A program made the position numbers and the translations under genes. DNA of 47,060 nucleotides. Source: Campylobacter sp. GTDB lineage: Bacteria; Campylobacterota; Campylobacteria; Campylobacterales; Campylobacteraceae. The notes beneath the pieces are model-generated. The model searched no databases. It saw only the letters and a program-made list of their open reading frames with translations, and had not been told where the DNA came from. This document shows, piece by piece, positions 1 through 7,997 of the stretch (position 1 is its first letter; each line of letters starts with the position of its first letter). The stretch lies in contig JAFUFY010000041.1 of assembly GCA_017469645.1 (NCBI GenBank), positions 1-47,060 of the forward strand. Direction: 5' to 3'.

Positions 1-118
1 AAAAATAAAAAAATTAACAAATTTATAGCAAAAATATGTAAAAAGTAAATTTGCAAAATTGAAATTAAATTCTAATAAACAAAATATTAACCAAAAAATT
101 TAGGATAAATTTTAAATA

Positions 119-358
119 TCAAGAATTTGTAAATTTTGCTATATGTGGAACGATAGCAAGTCCGGTAAAAACAAGTGCCAAAATAATATATTTTCTAGTT
201 TGTTTTTTTGTGGCTTCCTTTAAAAAAATCGCTTCTTCATCATCTCTTTTGTTTAACTTAATCAAATCGCAAACCCCGTGATATGTCATCGCTAAACAAT
301 AAATAACTATAATCGGAAAAACCAAAATCGAAAAAAATGAAAAAAATGAGCCGTCCAT
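119..358 (-). CDS. Small two-helix membrane protein, unknown function
   Basis: The 79-aa protein has two hydrophobic segments (about residues 5-27 and 57-75) separated by a charged stretch (KLNKRDDEEA...KKQTRK), so it is probably an inner-membrane protein with a cytoplasmic loop. I chose the ATG at 356-358, preceded by AAGG eight bases upstream, over a longer reading that begins with TTG at 395-397 and has no visible ribosome site. It is the last gene of a minus-strand series of small membrane proteins downstream of hisB. I do not recognise the family; the stretch 1-118 beyond it is AT-rich and holds nothing I can identify. Confidence 0.6.
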   Translation of the reverse strand: MDGSFFSFFSILVFPIIVIYCLAMTYHGVCDLIKLNKRDDEEAIFLKEATKKQTRKYIILALVFTGLAIVPHIAKFTNS

Positions 359-436
359 TTTATATACCTTGTCTGCAAAATCCTGCGATGTTAGCAAATT
401 TAGGCGGAAAATTTAAGAATTTATCAGCTAAATTTA

Positions 437-1387
437 TTATTTTATCCCAACATATCCGCTTTTTTCGATGATTTCTTGCCCTTGTGCGCTCAAAATCCAC
501 TCTAAAATTTTGGAGATATTTTCGTTTTTGTTATTTTTATCATACACAGCATAAATTTCGCCTATTATCGGATACGAGCGGTTTTTAATATTTTCTTTGT
601 TTGGATATATGCTGTCTAGACTTAGCATTTTAACCTTGCCGTTTGCGACGAGAGTTTCGACATAGTAACGAAACGAAAAGCCAATGGCTGAGCCAAAAAA
701 TCCAAGTGTGTTTCGCTTCATTTTTTCATCTTTCATAAACGCTACCATCGCACTTTGCGAACCGCTGCCTTCGTTTCGTTGCACAGCGTCAATGTATAAA
801 TTTGCCCCGCCTACTTGCGACCATTTTGTGATTTTTCCGCTATAAATTTCCTTGATTTGCTGAGTTGTTAAATTTGATACGGGATTATCTTTATGGACAA
901 TAAAAACAAAGGCTTCAAGTCCGATTGGCACGAATTCTAAATCCACGCCATTTTCTTTTGCGTATTGTAGTTGAGCCTTTGAGGGCTTTGCGACAAAAAT
1001 CAAATCTGCTTTTTTATCAACTACCGCTTTGTAAGCTCCGCGAGTGTTTGTGTATTTTAGTTTGCTTTTTTCGCTGAAATTTTCGCCGTCAAATTCTACT
1101 GCTTCGCTTGGATAAATCGCACTAACAAAAGCTGAAAACACAGGGAAAAGCGCCGCCGCTCCGTCGATAACGGGCAAGTCGCCTTGCAAATTTAAATTTG
1201 CCTTTGTTTTGTAAATTTGCGAATTTTCATCAAATGGCAAAAATTTACTAACTTCGATTGATTTTGCCTGCATTTCGGAGTTTGTGGAGTTTTTATACCT
1301 TTTTGTAATGCCGTGATAAAACGCTAAATCAAACGCTAAAAACGCTAAAACTAGCGAAATTATGATAAAAATTTGCGATTTTTTCAT
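437..1387 (-). CDS. PstS-like phosphate/anion-binding protein, membrane-anchored, orphan
   Basis: This 316-aa protein resembles the PstS-type periplasmic substrate-binding family (PBP-like). It has one N-terminal hydrophobic segment (about residues 5-22) with no clear lipobox, so it may be a tethered binding protein. Family-like signatures are the block around NTRGAYKAVVDKKADLIFVAKPS, the IYSGKITKWSQVGG motif, and RNEGSGSQSAM, which corresponds to the anion-binding Ser/Gly loop. The start is the ATG at 1385-1387, two bases after the stop of a 45-aa gene and preceded by GGGAAA; the 13 extra upstream codons are rejected. No pstCAB or phoU genes are next to it, so it is an orphan. Phosphate binding is inferred from the family only. 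Confidence 0.75.
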   Translation of the reverse strand: MKKSQIFIIISLVLAFLAFDLAFYHGITKRYKNSTNSEMQAKSIEVSKFLPFDENSQIYKTKANLNLQGDLPVIDGAAALFPVFSAFVSAIYPSEAVEFDGENFSEKSKLKYTNTRGAYKAVVDKKADLIFVAKPSKAQLQYAKENGVDLEFVPIGLEAFVFIVHKDNPVSNLTTQQIKEIYSGKITKWSQVGGANLYIDAVQRNEGSGSQSAMVAFMKDEKMKRNTLGFFGSAIGFSFRYYVETLVANGKVKMLSLDSIYPNKENIKNRSYPIIGEIYAVYDKNNKNENISKILEWILSAQGQEIIEKSGYVGIK

Positions 1388-1389
1388 AG

Positions 1390-1527
1390 CTATTTCCCGT
1401 TTGCGATATACGAAATAATCGAGCACTTGCTTTGCAAATCAAATGTATAAGCTAGTAACCCTGCCACACTAAACGCCCAAATAACGCAGATTATAAGAAC
1501 TATTTTATAGAATTTTTCATCGGTCAT
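1390..1527 (-). CDS. 45-aa single-helix membrane protein
   Basis: A short gene that length cut-offs miss. It reads MTDEKFYKIVLI..., with one hydrophobic helix (about residues 8-28) and a polar C-terminus ending IANGK. It has a good ribosome site (AGGA seven bases before the ATG at 1525-1527), and its TAG ends two bases before the ATG of the PstS-like gene. It begins five bases after the stop of the upstream 71-aa gene. The tight spacing on both sides argues that it is translated within the operon. The family is not recognised. Confidence 0.6.
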   Translation of the reverse strand: MTDEKFYKIVLIICVIWAFSVAGLLAYTFDLQSKCSIISYIANGK

Positions 1528-1531
1528 AAAT

Positions 1532-1747
1532 TTATCCTGTATATTTCACACCCAAATAAAGTAAAAATAAAGATACAAAAAAAGCAATAACAAAAAGTAT
1601 TGCTGTTAAGATTGTGGATAAAACAAGCATTTTCCTTAACTCTTTTTTTCTTTGACTATCTTTCTCAATAGTAATCTTAACTCTACAACTAATTAGCCAA
1701 ATCAAGCAAACAACAAGAGTAATAAAAATAAAAATAAAAACAAGCAT
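1532..1747 (-). CDS. 71-aa two-helix membrane protein
   Basis: The protein has two strong hydrophobic segments (about residues 2-20 and 42-66) joined by a basic loop (KITIEKDSQRKKELRK). The ATG lies at 1745-1747 without a strong ribosome site (GAGAATGTGA is the nearest purine-rich stretch). It sits between two other small membrane-protein genes with minimal spacing, which suggests a co-transcribed group. Function unknown; no family recognised. Confidence 0.6.
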   Translation of the reverse strand: MLVFIFIFITLVVCLIWLISCRVKITIEKDSQRKKELRKMLVLSTILTAILFVIAFFVSLFLLYLGVKYTG

Positions 1748-1818
1748 TTTAAATTCACATTCTCACACTAACAAAAATATTAAAATCCACCCATAAATTC
1801 GCTCATAACTATTTTGCT

Positions 1819-2082
1819 TTACATATAAAACATAGGTTGTTCAAATATTAAATTTGTAATATACAAATCAATTGTAATAACAGCACAAATACAAGTTATA
1901 ATGGCAATTTTAAAAACAGATTTTTTTAAATTTTGATAGTATGAACTATTTTTATCAATTTTTTTGAGTTTAACAAATTTATAAACCAACATAATCAAAA
2001 AAAATATTGTTATGGAAATAGGAACAAACAGATAATAAGAAAGCACCCAAACAAGTGCTAACATTCCTGCTAGAATATCCAT
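1819..2082 (-). CDS. 87-aa two-helix membrane protein coupled to hisB
   Basis: The likely start is the ATG at 2080-2082. It is separated by one base from the hisB stop (TAG T ATG), the arrangement expected for translational coupling. A longer reading into hisB (112 aa) is rejected because its extra residues are only the hisB 3' end in another frame. The protein has two or three hydrophobic segments (residues 3-35 and 58-80) around a lysine-rich loop. It starts the run of four small membrane proteins and the PstS-like protein. Family not recognised. Confidence 0.6.
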   Translation of the reverse strand: MDILAGMLALVWVLSYYLFVPISITIFFLIMLVYKFVKLKKIDKNSSYYQNLKKSVFKIAIITCICAVITIDLYITNLIFEQPMFYM

Positions 2083-2083
2083 A

Positions 2084-2656
2084 CTACAAAACACCCTTAG
2101 TGCTTGGAGTTCCCGTTCTTTTATTTTCTGCGACGGCTCGTCTGAAAGCCACAGCAAACGCTTTAAAAGTAGATTCTGCTATGTGGTGAGCGTTATCACC
2201 ACGCAAATTTATTAAGTGGAGCGTGATATTTGCATTAAATGCAAGAGCTCTGAAAAATTCAGCGATTAACTCAGCGTCAAATTCGCCAATTTTGCCCGTT
2301 TTAAGCCCTTCATAAACTAAATACGCTCTATTTGATAAATCCAACGCACAGCTAGTCGCCGCTTCGTCCATAACAACTACGCTATCGCCGTATCGCTCGA
2401 CATTTTTTATCGGATAAATCGCTTCTTTTATCGCTTCACCAAGCACGATACCGCAGTCTTCGACGCTGTGATGAAAATCCACTTCCAAATCGCCCTTGCA
2501 AACAAGTTTTATATCCATTAGCGAGTGCTTACACAAAGCCGTTAGCATGTGGTCAAAAAAGCCGATTCCCGTGCTAATCTCAGCCTTGCCTGAGCCGTAA
2601 ATTTCAAGTTCTAAACTAATGTCAGTTTCTTTTGTTGTTCGTTTTTTGCTTATCAT
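2084..2656 (-). CDS. hisB: Imidazoleglycerol-phosphate dehydratase
   Basis: HisB dehydrates imidazole-glycerol phosphate to imidazole-acetol phosphate in histidine synthesis. The 190-aa protein is the monofunctional dehydratase, without the fused histidinol-phosphatase domain found in some proteobacteria. The metal-binding motifs are visible: GFFDHMLTALCKHS, DFHHSVEDCG, and near the C-terminus DNAHHIAESTFKAFA. It starts two bases before the rlpA stop codon ends upstream, so rlpA and hisB are probably co-transcribed. In relatives I recall kdsC/lptC-type genes following here; instead small membrane proteins follow. Confidence 0.95.
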   Translation of the reverse strand: MISKKRTTKETDISLELEIYGSGKAEISTGIGFFDHMLTALCKHSLMDIKLVCKGDLEVDFHHSVEDCGIVLGEAIKEAIYPIKNVERYGDSVVVMDEAATSCALDLSNRAYLVYEGLKTGKIGEFDAELIAEFFRALAFNANITLHLINLRGDNAHHIAESTFKAFAVAFRRAVAENKRTGTPSTKGVL

Positions 2657-2658
2657 TT

Positions 2659-3408
2659 TTATTCCCTTACGATAAATGCGCCGCTAAACGGACCGCCCTG
2701 AGCGAAATCTCTGGCTTCATCTTCGCTTTTAAATCCACTTAAAAATACTCTAAAAATCGGTTCTCCGTCAAGCTCAAACTCCTTTACGATAGTTCGGTAA
2801 CCAGAAGTATTATCAAATTCACTCTTATACGAATTTGCACCATTTGCGTTTCTAAACGCTCCGATTTGCACCATAAAATTTCCGCCGATTACTGTCGCCT
2901 TTGGCGAATTTTTTGCTATCATCTCTCCGCTAAATCCGACAACTTCGAGCTTAACAGGAGCTGTTCCGTTAGCATAAACGCTAAGTTTTTGTGCTGCTGT
3001 TTTGCTAAGATCAATTATGCGACCGCTTACAAAAGGACCACGATCATTTATGCGAACTACGGCATTTTCGCCGGTGTTTGTGTTTGTTACTTTTACCATA
3101 GTATTCATAGGAAAGGTCTTGTGAGCAGCAGTCATAGCATGCATGTCATATCTTTCGCCGTTGCTAGTTTTTTTGCCGTGAAAATTCGGACCATACCAAC
3201 TCGCAATGCCTTTTTGTGTATCGCCTACGCTAACATGCTCCGGATAATAAGTTTTTCCATTTATGGTATAAGGTCGCATGGTAGCGGGAGTTTTTGAACC
3301 ACTTGGCTTTGTAGTGGGCGTTTTATGCGAAGTGCTTTTATGCGAACAGCCACTAATGCCAAAAATCAAAAAAAGTGCTAGAAAAACGCTAAATTTACGG
3401 TATGTCAA
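2659..3408 (-). CDS. rlpA: RlpA-like septal lytic transglycosylase lipoprotein
   Basis: The 249-aa precursor has a lipoprotein signal peptide ending in a lipobox (FGISGC, Cys about residue 21), a low-complexity Ser/Thr/Pro linker, a double-psi beta-barrel domain and a C-terminal SPOR domain (about residues 172-249, starting FMVQIGAF). The barrel carries GIASWYGPNFHGKKTSNGE and INDRGPFVSGRIIDLS, with the conserved Asp. The family cleaves glycan strands lacking stem peptides, and SPOR binds such denuded septal glycans. Its start overlaps the end of mltD by 14 bases, so two wall-cleaving enzymes are co-expressed. Confidence 0.88.
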   Translation of the reverse strand: MTYRKFSVFLALFLIFGISGCSHKSTSHKTPTTKPSGSKTPATMRPYTINGKTYYPEHVSVGDTQKGIASWYGPNFHGKKTSNGERYDMHAMTAAHKTFPMNTMVKVTNTNTGENAVVRINDRGPFVSGRIIDLSKTAAQKLSVYANGTAPVKLEVVGFSGEMIAKNSPKATVIGGNFMVQIGAFRNANGANSYKSEFDNTSGYRTIVKEFELDGEPIFRVFLSGFKSEDEARDFAQGGPFSGAFIVRE

Positions 3409-4603
3409 TGTTATCTCCGACTACAATCTTACCGTCTTTTATATCGTTTATAGCAACCAAATCATTTATATTTACAGAAAACATTTTTGAAATTCCTGCA
3501 AGCGTGTCGCCGTTTTGAACGATATATTTTTTTGTGCTTAAAAGCCTGTCGGCTCCTTGCGGAATTTTGATTTTTTGATTTACTAAAATTTTATCGCTTT
3601 TTAATTTATTTGCTACCTTTAAATCTTTTACGCTAACTCCCCATTTTTGAGCTATGAGTTTTAAATTTTCATTAGCCGCAACCAAGTGTGTTTGATAATT
3701 TTCTCCGCTAACGCCAAATTTATCATCTTTTTTATTTTTATAGTTTGCAACAAAAAGATTTAGCTTGTTTTCAGGGATATAAAAATGATATTTCCCATTT
3801 GACGGGGCTGAGCCATTTTTGATATGAGCGTTATAGTTTGACATTTCATTGGCAGAAATACCGATTGATTTAGCCACGCTTGATAGTTTTGTTCCGGGCG
3901 CTACAAAAATTTGCTTAAAACCCAATGGCTTGTTTTTAAAATCTAGTGTAGCTCTAATATCGCTACTTGTGGCAATATAAGAGTATCTTATGATTTTTTT
4001 AATAAAACCGCTTGTTTCTTTTGGTAAATTTCCACTACTCATCAAAGCTTCCAAATCATCGCTCCCTGTTTTTGCAATAGCCTTTTTTAGCCTTCCTTCG
4101 CCACAATTATACGCCATAAGTGCCAAATACCATTTTCCAAAATTCTTTTTTAGATGTGAGAAATACGAAAATGCAGCCTCAGTTGAAGCTCTCGGATCTC
4201 TTCGTTCATCTACAAATTTATCAATTCTAAGTCCAAAATTTTTAGCCGTAACAGGCATAAATTGCCAAATTCCGGCAGCTTTAACACCAGAAGTTGCTTT
4301 GTTTGATAGTTGCGATTCAACCATTGCAAGATAAAGCAAAAACTCAGGCGCTTCAAGCTCATCAAGCTCTTTTTTTATAAGATAAGCATTGTGAGATTTT
4401 GTTTTTAGAATTTTACGAAACAAATCTCTATCGGATTTTGGTATATCTTTGTAAATAGAATAAACAAGCAATTTATTTGTCGTATTATTTTCTATGTCGA
4501 AATCTTTTAAAACTTTATCGTGATTTATGGTAGAAATTATCGGTTTTGCAACGGCAAAACAGGTGCATAAAATCACTAAAAGCAGACACCTAAAACTTCG
4601 CAT
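3395..4603 (-). CDS. mltD: Membrane-bound lytic murein transglycosylase D-like
   Basis: The 402-aa protein has a signal peptide, an SLT lytic transglycosylase domain (about residues 75-200) and three LysM peptidoglycan-binding repeats in the C-terminal half. The catalytic Glu lies in YLAMVESQLS, and the fold motifs AGIWQFMP and YNCGEGRL are present. I chose the ATG at 4601-4603 because AAGGAG stands just before it and a hydrophobic signal follows at once. The reading that starts 14 codons further up runs into the tatD stop. The gene is 16 bases downstream of tatD and overlaps rlpA. The role is glycan turnover at the periplasmic wall. Confidence 0.9.
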   Translation of the reverse strand: MRSFRCLLLVILCTCFAVAKPIISTINHDKVLKDFDIENNTTNKLLVYSIYKDIPKSDRDLFRKILKTKSHNAYLIKKELDELEAPEFLLYLAMVESQLSNKATSGVKAAGIWQFMPVTAKNFGLRIDKFVDERRDPRASTEAAFSYFSHLKKNFGKWYLALMAYNCGEGRLKKAIAKTGSDDLEALMSSGNLPKETSGFIKKIIRYSYIATSSDIRATLDFKNKPLGFKQIFVAPGTKLSSVAKSIGISANEMSNYNAHIKNGSAPSNGKYHFYIPENKLNLFVANYKNKKDDKFGVSGENYQTHLVAANENLKLIAQKWGVSVKDLKVANKLKSDKILVNQKIKIPQGADRLLSTKKYIVQNGDTLAGISKMFSVNINDLVAINDIKDGKIVVGDNIDIP

Positions 4604-4619
4604 TTTTCTCCTTATAAAT

Positions 4620-5402
4620 TTAAATCGAAAACAGCCTAAGAGCATTTTCGGTTGTGATTTCTTCTACTTTTGAAATTTCTAAATTCAAAAGATTTGCTAT
4701 TTTCTCTGCAACGAATTTAGTATAACTTGGCTCGTTCCTTTTCCCCCTAAAAGGCTCAGGCGTGAGATACGGCGCATCGGTTTCGATTAAGAGTTTTTCA
4801 AGCGGAATCTCAGGCAAAATTTCAACCAAATTTTTAGCATTTTTAAATGTTAAAACGCCACCGATTCCGAAATAAAAACCACAATCTTTTAAACTAAGAA
4901 GCAACCTGCTTGCATTGTAACAATGAAGCACTCCGCCTACCAACTTATCACTATTAGCTTTTAAAATTTCAAAGCTATCTTCGTTTGCATCTCTAATATG
5001 GACGATTAGCGGTTTTTGCAGTTTTGCCGCTAAATTTATCTGAGCTAAAAAAACTTCCTTTTGAAGCCTTTTGTTTTGCTCTCTTTCATCGTCACTTTCA
5101 AAATCACTTTTAAGTCTATAATAATCTAACCCACATTCGCCGACCGCAACGCACTTTTCGTCGTTTGCAAAAGTCTGCAAAATGCCTAAATCAAAATCGT
5201 TACAATGATACGGATGAACGCCGACGGCAAAGTAGATATTTTCGTTTGCATGAGCTAAATTTCTAGCTTTCTGCAAATCATTTATATCCGCTCCCGGAAT
5301 TATGATTTTGCTAACTCCGTTTGCATTAGCTCTGTCTAAAACTTCGCTAAAATCGTCATCGTAACTATCATCGTCAAGATGACAATGCGTATCTATAATC
5401 AT
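4620..5402 (-). CDS. tatD: TatD family metal-dependent hydrolase
   Basis: The 260-aa protein is a TIM-barrel hydrolase of the TatD/YcfH family, usually a 3'-5' exonuclease on damaged or single-stranded DNA or RNA. Metal ligands are visible: DTHCHLD at residues 4-10, GECGLDYYR, HIRDA, HCYNA, and the terminal IETDAPYLTPEPFRGKRNEP block. The start is the ATG at 5400-5402, with GAAAGAG seven to ten bases upstream; the codon before it is TTG, so a two-Met reading is not real. Upstream, 5403-5514 is AT-rich and could hold a promoter (TAATAT-like sequences). Substrate in this organism is not known. Confidence 0.9.
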   Translation of the reverse strand: MIIDTHCHLDDDSYDDDFSEVLDRANANGVSKIIIPGADINDLQKARNLAHANENIYFAVGVHPYHCNDFDLGILQTFANDEKCVAVGECGLDYYRLKSDFESDDEREQNKRLQKEVFLAQINLAAKLQKPLIVHIRDANEDSFEILKANSDKLVGGVLHCYNASRLLLSLKDCGFYFGIGGVLTFKNAKNLVEILPEIPLEKLLIETDAPYLTPEPFRGKRNEPSYTKFVAEKIANLLNLEISKVEEITTENALRLFSI

Positions 5403-5514
5403 CAAACTCTTTCCAAAAAAAATTTAAATCCGACAAGACAAAAATTTCCTTTTTCCAAAACATATTATTTTATCAAAAAAATTTCTTTACAAGCTTAAAT
5501 GAAAAAAATATATA

Positions 5515-7035
5515 CTAGCAGACTAATTTTTTAGCGAATTCTAGGGCTTCTTTGGTTATAACTTCGCCGCTTATCATACGGGCTAATTCATTGATTTTCT
5601 CATCTTTTCTTAAATTTGTAACAGATGAGATACCTTCGCTTTTGCTGACTAAAAAGTGAGTATGGGCTTTGGAGCTAAGCTGCGGCTGATGAGAGATAGC
5701 AAAAATTTGATAAAATTTTGAAATTTTTTGCAAAACAACGGCGATACTCATCGCCTCTTTTCCGCTTAAATTTGAATCAATTTCATCTAATATCAAAACA
5801 CCGCTTCCGCAACCTGAAATATCTAAATTCGCCGCTATAAAGGCAAGGCGGAGACGATTTATCTCGCCGGAGCTTAAATTTTTAAACTCGGTTTCATTGA
5901 TGCTTACAAAAACTTCATCGCTTCCGTTTTCATCAATATTTTTTTCTTTGAAATTTAAAATTACATTATTCATATAAAGTTGCGACAGATACAAATTTAT
6001 CGAATTTTCAAGCAAATTTGCTACACTTTTTCGTTTCTTTGAAATAAAATTTGAACTTTTTAAGATTTCATCTTGCAAATTTGCAAATTTGCTTTGTAAA
6101 TCCCGCTTTTCAAAGCTAATTTTTTCATAATGCTCTAATTCGTTTTTACGAATTTGCAAAATTTTAAGAGCCTCTTCTATGCTTCCATATCGTCTATTTA
6201 AGCCACTTAATGCTTCGATTCTATCCAAAATTTGCTCTATGTCGATCTCGTCAAGTTCGTCCAAATTTAAGCTCTCTTTTTTTACTCTTAATTCGTTCAT
6301 ACAATCTTCAAAAAAACCGCTATCAAATCCGCTTAAATTTAAAGCTTCACTTACGCTTTTTTCAAATTCAAAAACTCGCTCTGCCTTGTCCCAAAGCTCG
6401 ATAATCTTATCTTTTTTGCTAAGCTTTTTTTTGATTTCTATAAGCTCGTCGTATTCGCCAAGTTTAGGCGAAATAGATGAAATTTTATCGATTTCAAATT
6501 TGGCAAATTCTTTAAGCTCTTCGATTTTACTTTCTTCTTCTTCGATTTTTTTAAGTTCTTTTAAAACTCTTGAAAATTCGGTAAATTTTGCCCTAAAATT
6601 TGATAAAAATTCTCTAAATTCAGGCTCGTTTTTGCAAACTAAAATATCTAACAAATTTAATAAATTCTCGCTACCAAGCTCATCTGCATTTTTGGCCCCT
6701 AAAAATTTTATGTATGAACCAACTGCCAAATTTAGATTTTTCTTTGAAATCATCTGCGAATTTACAAAATACCTTGCCGATTTTTCTTTTAAAACTCGAA
6801 AATTGTTTGGTTCTTCATTTTCTATGCCAAATTCATCAAGATCAAATTTATGCCCAACATCGGCTTCGACCACATTTGCTTCGCTTTCGCACAGCCCAAA
6901 CACCGCTAAAATCGCACTCATTAGCACTGATTTTCCAGCCCCGCTAATGCCCGTAAAAACATTTAAACCGCCTGAAAAAACCAGCTCACTCTCTTTAAAG
7001 CCGATTAAATTTTTGATGTAAATTCGCTCTATCAT
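5515..7035 (-). CDS. recN: DNA repair ATPase RecN
   Basis: RecN is an SMC-like ATPase that helps recombinational repair of double-strand breaks. The 506-aa protein has an N-terminal ATPase half with Walker A GISGAGKS at residues 29-36, a long Glu/Lys-rich coiled coil (about 150-340) and a C-terminal half with LSSGEINRLRLAF and Walker B VLILDEIDSNLSGKEA. I chose the ATG at 7033-7035, which shares one base with the nadK stop (TAATG); the six-codon longer form starts with TTG and lies inside nadK. At 506 aa it is slightly short for the family (about 550) but complete. Confidence 0.92.
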   Translation of the reverse strand: MIERIYIKNLIGFKESELVFSGGLNVFTGISGAGKSVLMSAILAVFGLCESEANVVEADVGHKFDLDEFGIENEEPNNFRVLKEKSARYFVNSQMISKKNLNLAVGSYIKFLGAKNADELGSENLLNLLDILVCKNEPEFREFLSNFRAKFTEFSRVLKELKKIEEEESKIEELKEFAKFEIDKISSISPKLGEYDELIEIKKKLSKKDKIIELWDKAERVFEFEKSVSEALNLSGFDSGFFEDCMNELRVKKESLNLDELDEIDIEQILDRIEALSGLNRRYGSIEEALKILQIRKNELEHYEKISFEKRDLQSKFANLQDEILKSSNFISKKRKSVANLLENSINLYLSQLYMNNVILNFKEKNIDENGSDEVFVSINETEFKNLSSGEINRLRLAFIAANLDISGCGSGVLILDEIDSNLSGKEAMSIAVVLQKISKFYQIFAISHQPQLSSKAHTHFLVSKSEGISSVTNLRKDEKINELARMISGEVITKEALEFAKKLVC

Positions 7036-7916
7036 TAGGCGTTTTGCCCCCAACCAAGCTTTTCTTTTAAAATATCGAAATAATCAGCCTTTGCATTGCG
7101 AATTAATGAAATTCTAGTTTTATTTATGCCCACACTTACGCTTTTAAATTCGCTCATATCAAAAGCATCTTGTCCGTCAATAACTATGCTAACTTCCGAA
7201 CCACCGCTATTTTTAAAGCTTACCATACAATCTTTTGGCAAAATCAAAGGTCGTTGCGAAAGACTATGCGAACAAATCGGCGTTAAACAAAAAACATCAC
7301 AAAGCGGATAAACGATAGAACCGCCCGAGCTCATATTATACGCTGTCGAACCCACAGGCGAACTTACCAAAACGCCGTCGCCAAAGTATGTGTTAAAATA
7401 TTTTCTATTTAAAAACGCGTCGATTTTTGCCATTGAAGAAGTTAGGCTTCTAGTGATAACAACATCGTTAAATGCGACTTTTTTGATAACTTTTCCGTTT
7501 TTATTTTCAAGCACGACATCTAAAATTATCGGTTTTTGAATTTCATAATTTCCGCCCAAGAAATCGTCCATAAATTTAGCAAATTCATCTAGCTTTGTAT
7601 CGGTTAAAAAACCCAAAGTCCCTGCATGAACGCCCAAAATAAAAGCATTTTTTAAAGCCAAAGTCCTAGCTGTGCTAATTAGCGTGCCGTCCCCGCCAAG
7701 GCTGATAAAAACATTTGAAGTTTGTAAAATTTCTTTAAATTCGAAACCTTTTAAGCCAAAAAATTCGGCACTGCTTTTTTCAACTAGCAAATTTATATTT
7801 TTTTTCTTTAAAATTTTAACGATTTTTTCGATTTGCGGTGCGATTTCTTCGCTTTTTTTAGCAACTAATCCGATAGTGTTTAAATTCAAATGAATTTTAT
7901 TATTTTGCTTTTCCAT
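7035..7916 (-). CDS. nadK: NAD kinase
   Basis: NadK phosphorylates NAD to NADP in the cytoplasm. The 293-aa protein has the GGDGT motif at residues 74-78, the AFNDVVITR motif and the glycine-rich GSTAYNMSSGGSIVYP region of the family. The gene is divergent from aspS, and recN follows by a one-base overlap. There is no ribosome site before the ATG, and a TATAAA element at 7925-7930 predicts transcription starting about two bases before the ATG, so the mRNA may be nearly leaderless. Confidence 0.93.
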   Translation of the reverse strand: MEKQNNKIHLNLNTIGLVAKKSEEIAPQIEKIVKILKKKNINLLVEKSSAEFFGLKGFEFKEILQTSNVFISLGGDGTLISTARTLALKNAFILGVHAGTLGFLTDTKLDEFAKFMDDFLGGNYEIQKPIILDVVLENKNGKVIKKVAFNDVVITRSLTSSMAKIDAFLNRKYFNTYFGDGVLVSSPVGSTAYNMSSGGSIVYPLCDVFCLTPICSHSLSQRPLILPKDCMVSFKNSGGSEVSIVIDGQDAFDMSEFKSVSVGINKTRISLIRNAKADYFDILKEKLGWGQNA

Positions 7917-7924
7917 TTTGGTAT

Positions 7925-7930
7925 TTTATA
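7925..7930 (-). promoter_or_regulatory. Predicted -10 box of nadK
   Basis: On the minus strand the sequence reads TATAAA, with its 3' end eight bases before the nadK ATG. A start seven bases beyond the box falls at about 7918. No -35 box is evident, which is normal for Campylobacter sigma-70 promoters. This is a prediction by eye. Confidence 0.45.
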
Positions 7931-7961
7931 AAAAATTAGCTTTGTAAAAGCAAAATTTAAA

Positions 7962-7967
7962 TATAAT
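7962..7967 (+). promoter_or_regulatory. Predicted -10 box of aspS
   Basis: TATAAT lies in the 81-base divergent region. It predicts a transcript start near 7974 and a leader of about 24 bases that carries AAGGAG five bases before the TTG start of aspS. Confidence 0.6.
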
Positions 7968-7997
7968 ATCAAGTTTTATATTTTTTAAGGAGAAAAT

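Noticed and set aside
6179..7021. A 280-codon open frame on the plus strand inside recN
   Set aside because: It is antisense to a clearly conserved gene, is Ser/Leu/Phe-rich as expected for a shadow, and has no family features.
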